Positions 18,485 to 26,552 of a DNA stretch of 26,552 bases are shown piece after piece. The DNA is from Apostichopus californicus (lineage: Eukaryota; Echinodermata; Holothuroidea; Aspidochirotida; Stichopodidae), in the NCBI GenBank assembly GCA_020650975.1, contig JAIPMN010136931.1:1-26552 (forward strand). Reading direction: 5' to 3'. Position numbers and translations under genes: made by a program. Under the pieces are notes generated by a model. That model made no database searches. It was not told the origin of the DNA and worked only from the letters and a program-made list of their open reading frames with translations. The stretch's first letter is position 1. Each line of letters starts with the position of its first letter.

Positions 18485-18959
18485 CGTACTGTGAATGGAA
18501 AGGTCAATACAAAGAAAACATGAAAGATGACGCAGGACGGTTATCCACACTGGTATAGATTAATTAGAATCACAGCGCTAAACTAACAACCTCAAATATC
18601 ATATTTTTCTCTTAATGTTAAAGCTTGATCACCAAATCTTTGAATATAGGTTTTTATTTAATATAGTTTTTATATAATAGAGTGGGCAGGATATGTTTTC
18701 CCCCATCACTATCCCTCACTTTTCCAACAGTGCGGTTGCAATCTACGTCAGTGTTACCTCATTCAGCAGCGGATCGTCTGAAGGAAATGTGCCTAGCAAT
18801 CAAATAATTAAGTTTTGGATTCATATAGCCCATAATCGGTCGATGTCTCGAGTTTGTTCTCAATATTTGTGATGTGAAAAGTAACACTTGCGATTAAACA
18901 CAAATATTTGGAATTGTCGTCATGAAAATTCCATTTCAATGAAAATCAAAAATTTGTTT

Positions 18960-19220
18960 TGCATTTACATTTCGAGAAAGGACATCTACGCATATCGAAT
19001 AACAACATTAAAAGTTCTGCAAAAACAGTCAGAAATATCGAGAAAAATCAACGTTTGACAGAAATATGGAAATTTCAGAAGGAGTTGATATTTTGAGAAA
19101 GTAGCAAAAAAGAAGTCTTACATTTGACATGGAAAGTCAAAATGTTGATACAAAAAGTCATAATTTAGAGAAAGTAGTGAAAATTTGGAGATAAGAATAA
19201 TCGAAATGTTCAGAAAATTT
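18960..19220 (+). repeat. Degenerate GAGAAA-type repeat block
   Basis: Related words recur at 18969 (ATTTCGAGAAAG), 19035 (ATATCGAGAAAA), 19089 (TATTTTGAGAAAGTAG) and 19161 (TAATTTAGAGAAAGTAG), among AAAGTCA/AATGTTGAT words. Spacing is 54-72 bp. Looks like an old, diverged minisatellite. Confidence 0.5.
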
Positions 19221-20013
19221 TCGATAGTTATTCTTTTAAATGTTTCCATTGTATAAAGATTTTGACACGACGAATGAAGACGAAAAGTGTATTAAGTCGA
19301 ATTTTCGCCACTGCTAAAGTACGATATCTATACATTTCCTGCAATTGAGGGGAACAGTCTCTTTCTATGATACAGATGTAATGCTATTATTAGCTTCCAA
19401 AACCTTTGATATTTGTTTTTGATTAGCGTACACTGCAGTTTCGGTTTCGTTTCATTTATGTTATTGATTGATTTGAAAAATGACCTTTATACCACATGTT
19501 TATTTCTGCAATCATTCTGGAGCGTTAATAACCTTTGGAACTGAATTGGAATTACAGTTTGTCATATACAAATGTAGTCTAATTTGAATAGAATACACCT
19601 AACAGGTGAGTAGAAGCATAACATGTTAAGACAGCCATGTTTCGTTGACATATGTTTTGCATTGACACCAAAAGTAAGTAGAACGAATAGTTAAAGGTGA
19701 AGTAAGGAATATGGAATGTCCGTCTATCAACTTGGCATTGTTACCTGCTAATAAGTCTTTCTGCTGTTAGATGTTTTTACGAAGCCTGTGCTTCGGATTG
19801 TTTTGTGTACAAACGTAGATGTTGAAGTTAATTACTGCTAACATGATGCTTGTTAAATTTGATGACATGTTTATTGTTTGGTGATTAAATGTATAACGTA
19901 TATGCTCTTTTAATTATTTTACATCTTGTGAATGTAACTCTTTACAACATCTTTCTGTTCGTGAGCCAGTGTTGTTTTCAACAGGTCTAGAGCCCTTTTG
20001 TCAAGATACAGCA

Positions 20014-20059
20014 ATGCGGCTTTTCGGATTATGTGTTATTTATCAAATACTAGGGACAG
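20014..20059 (+). CDS. Ig receptor exon 1: signal peptide
   Basis: ATG in context CAGCAATGC. It encodes MRLFGLCVIYQILGT plus one base, then donor GTTGGT. Basic residue plus hydrophobic core typical of a signal peptide. Cleavage is probably just inside the next exon (GAQ). Confidence 0.72.
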
Positions 20060-23000
20060 GTTGGTAGAAATTCAATATTTCGTTACGTTTTCCTCTTATT
20101 CGCTCTTTTCTAACCATTTGATCCTACAAGAAAAACCTCTATGAAACATGTAGACAGTTACATCCAGCGCATATTGTCTATTAAGTAATGCAGCATGTGT
20201 GTTGTTTGCAAATACACGGGCAGGTTGAGAGGAAGTCTTAGCATCAACATCAAACCCATTCTCTTCATCTCTCCTGTGGTACTTTGATGAATATTATATA
20301 CGCTGTTTTATTTTATCGTAAATATATCAGGGCATACTTATCGTTTTTTTTTTACAGCTCAAATTGTTCATTCGCAAATTAGTTGCAAAAATAGATATGA
20401 AGTTGTTCTTCATGAAAGAGCTATCATTTCATGTACGTATGAAAGTTCGTTTCACACTGTGCGATGGTACGAATACGGTTCCGACGAGTCGTTTTTACGA
20501 ATTGACGGAGAGAAAAAATCTGGTAGTGGGTATGTTGACGGAGAGTTTGATATAGCCAGTGACGGTTCCATGATAATTACTCAAGCTGGAGTAAAGCATG
20601 AAGGCAATTACACAATAGCAGTATTACACGAAGGAGGACACAGCACGAACCATCTCGTGCAAGTATATGTGATAGGTATTTCTTTCAATGTTCTTCCATC
20701 CCATTCGGGTGCATTTTTTTAACATTTCGAATCACTATTTAAGAATATTGTACCATTATAATTAAACAAGTAACTAATGCATAAAATAGTTTATCATGAG
20801 ATTAGACCTTATTTCTTTAATTCCTTTTTGGTACAAAATGCATCAACTGAAAATTGACATGTACACATCTTACGCAAACTTCATAAGGATGCCAAGAAGT
20901 TCGGCGTCTTTCAGCCATGATATTATCTACATTCTCCCCGGACTATTCTTCCAATGAATCAAACTGGGGTATCAGCGTTATCAGCATGGTATACTAACTG
21001 CAGGGTTTATACTATCTACATTTACGATTGTAAATTATTATATAGGCTGTCAAAAGAGTGTGACATGATCGATATACTATGAGGGAAACTGATACATCAT
21101 GTTTTGAATTAATGACGTTCTTCGTTGTTATATTTTGTTTGTTGTATCAGCACCTTTGGAAAACGTAAATATCGACTACTGTGATCTGTCGGAATCATCA
21201 GATTGTTCCTTTTTGCCCAGAGATGAAGAAAGCAGTACTATTTTATGTATAGCTAAAGATGCAAAACCCGCGGTAAACATCACGTGGTTTAGTATAAGCT
21301 CTGATGGCCAACGGAGTAATACAGCTGATGACTTTACAAAACATTTCAATGAATCTTCTTCTTTATACACGTCTAAATCTTTTCTACGAATTGACAAGGA
21401 TTTGTTTCCGCTGCAATATTTCACATGTTCAGCATCGGGATATGCAGTGAAGGAGAAAACAAGCGCCTCTATTTTGATAAGGGGAAATGCTCCTTATGAT
21501 GATGTGAAGACGGAACAGAAATATGTTATGGAAGGAGACACAGTTGAACTTTCTTGTCCGGAAATGCATTACCCTTTGGAATATGCAAAGATTACTATGG
21601 CGGACAGACGCGAAGAAGTATGGATGCGTATCAATCCATCAAGTCAAAGTGATGAATGCTTCGGTCAATCTATTTGTGTCTTCCCTTCAAAACGAATGGT
21701 TTCATTGATAGAGCTCAACAGAAATCAAGACGCATCATTGGAATGTATCAATGGTGATGGAACGTCCGCAATACGACATGTAACTAATGTTACAGTTATG
21801 GGTAAATATGCTGAACAATTGCAATTCATTTTCTCTTTTCGAGGTTATATGGAGATGGTGAGATATTGTAGTTATATTGGGTAATTTATAGCTATTTGCA
21901 GCATAAAGCAACGGTTGCTTTGATAACAATAAATGATCCTGAGTAGCAAGCCTCAGTGGGATGTCATCTATGGGAGAGACGCAGATGGTGACCGGAGGTC
22001 CATATCTTCGAGAGGGTAAAAACAGTTCGTGTCTGTGTGTATAGTTGTGACTCTATGTTTATATGGTGTAGGTGTGGTTCTGCTACATATGTGCCAAAAG
22101 CTCATCCATGATTAGACCTTTCACACGAAAGTTCAGAATTTAAAAATTCAGTGAAAAGAGATATTTGGTTCTGACTCACAGGGGAACATTGAATTGACTT
22201 GCCATCTTCACTAGTGTAAACCTAAGTAAAGTACTATCAAAATAAGTCATTACAATTGTAACTGAGGTAAAAGTTCAAAGTAGAATGTTAGTGGTTATAT
22301 CTGTAATAAGCCTATGAAGCTCGTAATCGATTGTTCATGGTGGGAATTTACGAAAATATATGCAAATTTGTAGATTGTCCTCTTGTATTTATACTCTCTC
22401 GCATAAAGCTTACATGCTACTGCATTATTGTAGATTATACCCAAACACAAGTTAGAAATGACTAATAGATATCCTTTAAAAATTATTAGTAAGTAGTTCA
22501 AAGGTAATGCAAGAATTTAAAATTTCCTTCCTTTTAAGGTAGTATAAACTATTACTTCTTTCATCTAGTTATTTCTGGCATATACAAATTCAGTTATTTT
22601 GTAATTTCTTAAAGTGTTCAAATAGCAAATGGATATTGTACTCTTTTTTTGTTGTAATCTTCAGTTATTCCTCAAAATGCTGCTGCTCTCATTTATGGAT
22701 GTCAAGGCTCTGAAAACTGTTCTCAAAGCATTCCACTCCGCGGAAGAATAAAGTGTTCAGTGTTTGGTGTCAAGCCTCCATTACCGCTAACAATAAAAGT
22801 ACACGAAACTTCAATGGTAAATGTGGAATTTTCGGACGAAAAGTACTCAATACACAAGGACCATGATTCAGCGACATCAAGCACACACTTCTCTGCAACA
22901 TATGAGATTAAAGATTGTGTGGATCGGGTAACAGTAACATGTCTACCAATAACCGATGAACCCCAGATACAAATCCTTAAATCAAATATTGTTTTGAAGA

Positions 23001-24253
23001 TTGGTAGGTCTAATATATCAAATTTCATATTTTACAGTTACTTAGGATTATATATAGTAGCCATTATATATGTCAACCTACTTTGTGAATATGTTTTTGA
23101 ACTTCATTGGACCAGTTGTTCCAAGTGTATTGCTTGTTTATCCTCTACTTGGCAGACTTCTGTACATGATTTCATATTGATAGTTTGATTATTTTGTGCT
23201 CTATTCGTTTTAAAAGAAAGCTAAGATAGTGCCTTGAGCACCTACCCGGCTTCTCCTTACAGACGTACGAGTACAAGACAGTGTCAAATAATATTAATAA
23301 TGGCAATATGTCTTCATTATTCTGAAATACTGGATTTTTTGCATATTTTTTGGTGCAAGCAGCCAAGTTCAAATAACTACATATGGGTCTACACATCGTT
23401 ATATACACGGCGATTTAAATAGCAAATTTAACACAAATGGTTGTGCTCCATGACTACATTACACTTTGCACCACATTCGCCCAATTGACCATATATACTG
23501 CAACGGTCCATGCGTTTGATAACGCAAAGCAAATTCCTTCGTATGAACAATAGAAGACTTAATAATGGTACCCAACAACGTTTCTCAACACCTAGAAAGT
23601 ACTAGGGCAGTATTTAATGTTATGTTATATGGAGAGAAAAAACGATCTCCTTATTGATTTCTGTTGACTCCCGCCAATTGCATCTGTATTCGTAATATAA
23701 TAGAACATTTCAGTAACGTCACGTTAAAAAATTGGTTTCTTAACATATTCACTATTGAAAATTAAAATGTCATTTTCCTCTTGAACATGGATACCCAAAT
23801 AACCCTATACTATAACTGTATACCCAAGTGAATTAATGTGCCCGAACAACCATATGCTTGTGGAAGCATATTGGTAACTTTATGAGGGCTTATTTTTAGA
23901 CTGAGTATGAGTATTATTACTAAGCCTTATGGTCTTGTACTCGGTATTCATACTTGCACTCAGCGAAATTGTGTACGAGCACGATGAGTAGTGTACAAAT
24001 ATACACAATCATAGTTTACACATACACTAAAAGTCTGCATGATCGACTTTTAGGAAAAGAACCCTGCATTATTTAGTCACGAATAGCTTGTTTCGACCGA
24101 AACTGAACTGAAAGTTTGGTTTTTCTTTTTCAGATAAAGATACTTGTTCCCATGAAGGAAATGGAGCTCTTGCTGCTGTACTGGTGGTAGTATTTGTCCT
24201 ATTGCTGGTGGGCATCGTTGTTGCACTTCTCTTGCTGTATCGACGGCACAAAG
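20014..24253 (+). CDS. Ig-superfamily type I transmembrane receptor-like protein (5 exons, 3' end unresolved)
   Basis: Spliced frame of 491 codons over five exons, all joined in phase 1, the usual phase of Ig-domain exons. Order: signal peptide (residues 1 to about 20), Ig-like D1, D2 and D3 (one exon), D4, then a short stalk, a transmembrane helix of about 25 hydrophobic residues and YRRHK as stop-transfer. Possible N-glycosylation sites are NYT in D1, NIT and NES in D2, NVT in D3 and NCS in D4. D2 has the canonical C...W...C layout. D1 lacks the second cysteine. D3 and D4 lack clear tryptophans. Role inferred: cell-surface recognition or adhesion. No ligand or orthologue can be named. The cytoplasmic tail either ends just after the TM exon or lies in exons I cannot place. 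An acceptor-like CAACAG at 19984 suggests that the first coding exon begins with 5' UTR spliced from an upstream exon. Confidence 0.78.
20358..20675 (+). CDS. Ig receptor exon 2: Ig-like domain D1
   Basis: 318 bp, phase 1-1, acceptor after a T-rich tract (TTTTTTTTTTACAG), donor GTATTT. Seen: B-strand AIISCTY, C-strand VRWYEYG, F-strand HEGNYTIAVLHEGG. The F strand has the G-x-Y signature, but Ile stands where the second Cys is expected. A second cysteine (ISCKN) lies near the N-terminus instead. V-set-like length. A shorter overlapping frame at 20364-20555 is a shadow. Confidence 0.8.
20676..21150 (+). other. Intron, 475 bp
   Basis: AT-rich, ends in TTTGTTTGTTGTATCAG. Nothing else recognised. 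Confidence 0.7.
21151..21801 (+). CDS. Ig receptor exon 3: Ig-like domains D2 and D3
   Basis: 651 bp, phase 1-1, 217 codons, two Ig-like domains in one exon. D2: extra pair YCDL...SDCS, then ILCIAKDAKP, VNITWF and YFTCSASG, the canonical C-W-C layout. D3: GDTVELSCPEM, VWMRI, a second pair DECFGQSICV, then ASLECINGDG. Donor GTAAAT. Reading on into the intron would add 28 residues and a stop at 21882, a possible secreted form. Confidence 0.82.
21802..22664 (+). other. Intron, 863 bp
   Basis: No exon with matching phase found. Nothing recognised on either strand. Confidence 0.6.
22665..23003 (+). CDS. Ig receptor exon 4: Ig-like domain D4
   Basis: 339 bp, phase 1-1, 113 codons, acceptor TTGTAATCTTCAG, donor GTAGGT. 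Begins VIPQNAA, then YGCQGSENCSQ, GRIKCSVFGVKPP, and ends YEIKDCVDRVTVTCLPI. The C-x5-C plus K-x-x-KP layout matches D2. No Trp in the C strand. Confidence 0.78.
23004..24133 (+). other. Intron, 1130 bp
   Basis: No phase-compatible exon or RNA gene recognised. AT-rich. Ends TTTTTCTTTTTCAG. Confidence 0.6.
24134..24253 (+). CDS. Ig receptor exon 5: stalk and transmembrane helix
   Basis: 120 bp, phase 1-1, 40 codons. A short stalk (DKDTCSHEGNG) is followed by a helix rich in Leu, Val and Ala (ALAAVLVVVFVLLLVGIVV, then ALLLLY) and a basic stop-transfer (RRHK). Donor GTAACA. A minus-strand frame here is a shadow of the hydrophobic run. Confidence 0.82.
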
Positions 24254-24279
24254 GTAACAAAGCGTACGAAGTTTCCTAA
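24254..24279 (+). CDS. Possible short cytoplasmic tail by intron retention
   Basis: Reading past the donor gives GNKAYEVS and TAA at 24277-24279, so an unspliced transcript would encode a 12-residue tail RRHKGNKAYEVS. No AATAAA is seen close by. Confidence 0.25.
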
Positions 24280-24306
24280 ATAAGTAAATATTAATAATTT
24301 TATCAG

Positions 24307-24416
24307 ATCTACTTAAACTACTTAAGAGTTGTAACTGTGGAGTAAAATGTCTCAAATCTAAAACCTTGTGTCGTGCGCGAGGGGAGTGGGGTAGTTGCAT
24401 CGTCAGTTGGGTTTAA
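24307..24416 (+). CDS. Possible terminal cytoplasmic exon
   Basis: Acceptor ATTTTATCAG in the right phase. The frame starts DLLKLLKSCNCGVKCL and stays open for about 35 codons to TAA at 24414-24416. The implied intron is only 53 bp and no poly(A) signal was seen, so this is doubtful. Confidence 0.25.
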
Positions 24417-24928
24417 ATGGTTAAGTCGGTGGATGTTTGGCATTCATAAGGGGAAGAATTAGACCACTACTACTACTGTACATCCCAGCACCTTGTTCCT
24501 CACTAACACAAAGTGTTTATTAGCACTATCTTACATTTAGGGATTAATTTATTGTCTAAATCTGATACATGTGTAGTGGTGGCGTACTTCGTGGCTGCAC
24601 TGCGTTATTTTCATTGCTTTATTTGTATCGGATTTAACATCATTTCATTTCTTCAACAACATTTCAACCCTTTTATATCTTACTGTAAGTACATCCTGTT
24701 TACCAGTGGTCGATTTCTATTCATTTTAACTGCCCTCAAAAATTGTTACAGTGAACTATCTGTTTCAGTAAACTGTCAAACATTCATTAGGCGTAGCCTA
24801 TTGCTAGTGTCTGTTACTGTATACGTAGCCTACACCTTGTTACACACTACGTTATAGACCTATACTTTGTTTTGAACTGATTCATTGAACTTTGAACTTG
24901 TGTTGCCATGGCTCGACTCTCCTACACC
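24417..24928. other. Gene-free stretch, 512 bp
   Basis: A long + frame at 24513-24857 is hydrophobic and Cys-rich without domain signature, and I do not consider it coding. Nothing else recognised. Confidence 0.5.
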
Positions 24929-24934
24929 AGGGCC

Positions 24935-25140
24935 CTATTTCATAAAAGTTAAGAACATTCTTATCTTGGACTTAAGAAGAATAATCTTTCTTAAGTCTGT
25001 AATTGTTCTTAACTTTAAGAACATTCTTATCTTCTATTTCATAAAGCAACTTAAGAAGAATTCATTCTTATCTTTGTCCTGAAATCGTTCTTAACTTTAA
25101 GAATGATCAGCATCATTCTTAAGTATGTTCTTAAGTGTCA
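24935..25140 (+). repeat. Subterminal repeats of the Harbinger-like element
   Basis: CTATTTCATAAA occurs at 24935 and 25034, and GTTCTTAACTTTAAGAA at 25005 and 25087. These mark two diverged tandem units of about 80-100 bp, dense in the palindromic word CTTAAG. Confidence 0.7.
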
Positions 25141-25205
25141 CATGTCAATTAGGCGTGAAATTTTCAATCAAAACACATCATTGCTAATTTAGGTGTTTAA
25201 TATGG

Positions 25206-25421
25206 ATGCCAATGATGGCTATGTATATGGCTTTTAGGCTGCTAGAAAGAGAAAACCAACAAGCTCTAAGAAGGGAAAGGGTATTTAGGGACAGAACCAA
25301 CCCACTAGATCAATGGACAGACCAACAGCTGCATGCTAAGTACCGGTTCAGTAGACTTGCGTGCATCAACATCATTGATATGCTTCAGGATGATATTTCT
25401 TTAAGCATATGCCCTACTTAA
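25206..25421 (+). pseudogene. HARBI1-like transposase, N-terminal fragment
   Basis: 71 codons. The stretch RVFRDRTNPLD, then DQQLHAKYRFSR and a following Leu/Ile-rich helix matches the conserved N-terminus of PIF/Harbinger nucleases (RxRxNPLD...D-x-x-L-x-x-RYRFSR). Full-length proteins are around 350-400 residues. Here the frame stops after DDISLSICPT and the catalytic DDE part is absent, so it cannot be an active transposase. Confidence 0.72.
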
Positions 25422-25430
25422 TATAGGATA

Positions 25431-25990
25431 GGCTATAATAGGGGTGGGGGTGGTGATGGGATAGCAATCACAGCTACTATAATGGGGGTAGCCATAGAAA
25501 GGTTAATTTCTGACTGGGAAGGGAAGGGTAGAACTACTTGATGCAAGGTTGCCCGACTTCAGACCGTCGTCCTGGGGGAGGGGTCTAAGGGGGTATCCCC
25601 TCCCCTTTGAAAATTTTGGTTTATATATGGGGGATAATATGCAAAATGGTGCTATCATTTGCCCTAATTTGCACAGATTTTTTGCCCGTATCTTAGGTCT
25701 TCAGAATTTTTTGAGGGAGGGGGGGCAGACACCCCACCTTGTGCGCCTATGGTCGGTACGTTTGTGGTTTTGTTGATAAATTTGTGCCCATTACCCTCCC
25801 TTCACAAACTTACTCGTAGCTGTTTACGCAACTAATTGTAACTAATCCGCTTGAACTACAAACAAGTACAGGGGATTTTTGGATTTTGGCAGATATTTTG
25901 GCAGCAGGTTTAGGGTTATTTGTGATGCTGTCCTGGGGGAGGGAACGGTTTGCATTGACTTTGTATATATAGAACTCATTTTAAGCTAGC
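25431..25990 (+). repeat. G-rich interspersed repeat sequence
   Basis: Contains many GGGG/CCCC runs and a 13-bp word TCCTGGGGGAGGG at 25570 and again at 25931. It looks like fragments of moderately repeated elements inserted after the Harbinger remnant. Reading frames here (for example 25549-25776) have no protein-like features. Confidence 0.45.
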
Positions 25991-26385
25991 CAACATGGTC
26001 GACCCACCAAATAACAAAAATAGTACACAAAACGCAGAATTGAAGGTGGCAAACAGTGTAATTCTATCTTCAAAATCATACCAAGTTTTGTACGGTGGAG
26101 TATAAGAATCGCAAGATACAATTTGTTAAAGTTGACAAGTGAAACGTGGTAAAAATGGATGATTTTCGGTCAATTAACTGAAACTTGCAAATACTTAGGT
26201 TATTCACAGGAATCTACGAATAGTCCTAGTTGGAAAATTTAGAAATTCTGCACAACGAATTTTCAATTAAAAAAACGTTGGGGACCCCTCACAAAAATAT
26301 ACAAAAATGTTTTCGTGTGCTTCACCCTCTATATATATATAGATTTCCCTACAAAAAGATATATAAACATTTATATATAAAATTT
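25991..26385. other. AT-rich repeat-like stretch, no gene seen
   Basis: Includes CAAAAATATACAAAAATG and a short (TA)n run ending at 26340. No coding signal. Confidence 0.5.
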
Positions 26386-26452
26386 CCCCCCCCCCCTGAC
26401 GGGGCTGCCCCTGTAGGGGCTGACCCCCCTGTTGGGGCTTCCTGCCTCTTTA
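26386..26452 (+). repeat. Poly-C tract followed by GGGGCTG tandem repeats
   Basis: Run of 11 C (26386-26396), then three imperfect units beginning GGGGCTG/GGGGCTT with C-rich halves. They could pair as stem-loops. Probably the end of a repetitive element. Confidence 0.6.
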
Positions 26453-26552
26453 AGATTTTTTTGAAAGGAAATCTATTATTTTCTACATTTTTATTTGGCA
26501 AGAACATTACAAATTAATATAGGATCCTGGAATAGAAATTTTAAAGTGAATT

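Larger units (their letters stand above)
24929..25430 (+). mobile_element. PIF/Harbinger-like element, left end and transposase N-terminus (truncated)
   Basis: Starts with GGGCCCTATTTCATAAA, which may be a terminal inverted repeat start. TTAAGAA/TTCTTAA-rich subterminal repeats (24935-25140) follow, then the start of a HARBI1-type nuclease gene. No matching right end was found in the window, so the element is either truncated or continues with nested insertions. Confidence 0.55.

Noticed and set aside
21176-21424. Minus-strand frame over Ig exon 3
   Set aside because: Shadow of the plus-strand Ig domains, which have clear C-W-C features.
24077-24400. Minus-strand frames across the TM exon
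   Set aside because: Antisense shadows of the Leu/Val-rich coding run.
24513-24857. 114-codon plus-strand frame
   Set aside because: Hydrophobic and low-complexity, no phase-compatible splice support, no recognisable domain.
26230-26517. 95-codon frame through the poly-C/GGGGCTG repeat
   Set aside because: The frame is created by repeats (poly-Pro, Ala/Pro runs). No protein-like composition.
1-26552. tRNA, rRNA, CRISPR arrays, operons
   Set aside because: No cloverleaf-like tRNA signature, rRNA-like block or regularly spaced identical repeats seen. The gene structure is eukaryotic.

Overview
The window looks like nuclear DNA of an animal. It is AT-rich, its genes are split by GT-AG introns, one gene encodes a multi-Ig membrane protein, and there is a PIF/Harbinger transposase fragment. 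The general style (short GGCCTA-type words, many interspersed repeats) would suit a marine invertebrate deuterostome such as an echinoderm, but this is only a hint. All supported genes are on the + strand. No bacterial, organellar or viral gene organisation was seen.

Positions 1-15,700: the 3' part of a very unusual gene made of micro-exons. I can place 38 internal exons, and 25 of them are exactly 54 bp (18 codons). The others are 42-78 bp. Every one is a multiple of three and is read in phase 0 on both sides, so each exon is a whole peptide module. About 672 residues are spread over 14.4 kb of DNA. The exons tend to alternate between two helix-like types. One type resembles the entering helix and half-loop of an EF-hand, the other the exiting helix, with the exon junction at the conserved hydrophobic position of the loop. 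I read this as a long array of degenerate EF-hand-like half-repeats of 18+18 residues, similar in outline to EFCAB3/EFCAB13-type proteins. Most calcium ligands are missing. Gaps between exons contain several 54-bp blocks with a good splice acceptor but no donor, which look like decayed exons. Two alternative terminal exons, each followed by a poly(A) signal, close the gene. The 5' end lies outside the window.

Positions 15,700-20,000: intergenic and mostly featureless. It holds simple repeats, a degenerate GAGAAA-type repeat near 19 kb and one isolated 60-codon reading frame.

Positions 20,000-24,250: a type I membrane protein. A signal-peptide exon is followed by one Ig-domain exon, a double-Ig exon, another Ig-like exon and a transmembrane exon, all phase 1. 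The first Ig domain lacks its second canonical cysteine. The second and fourth share an extra cysteine pair. The cytoplasmic tail is not clearly resolved.

Positions 24,900-26,552: repeat-derived DNA. A Harbinger-like left end has repeated TTAAGAA-rich subterminal sequence and a truncated transposase N-terminus. It is followed by G- and C-rich interspersed repeats.

The two genes have no evident functional link. The micro-exon gene is the most novel item in the window. Its exon calls rest on splice motifs, length, phase and helix pattern, and there is no transcript evidence.
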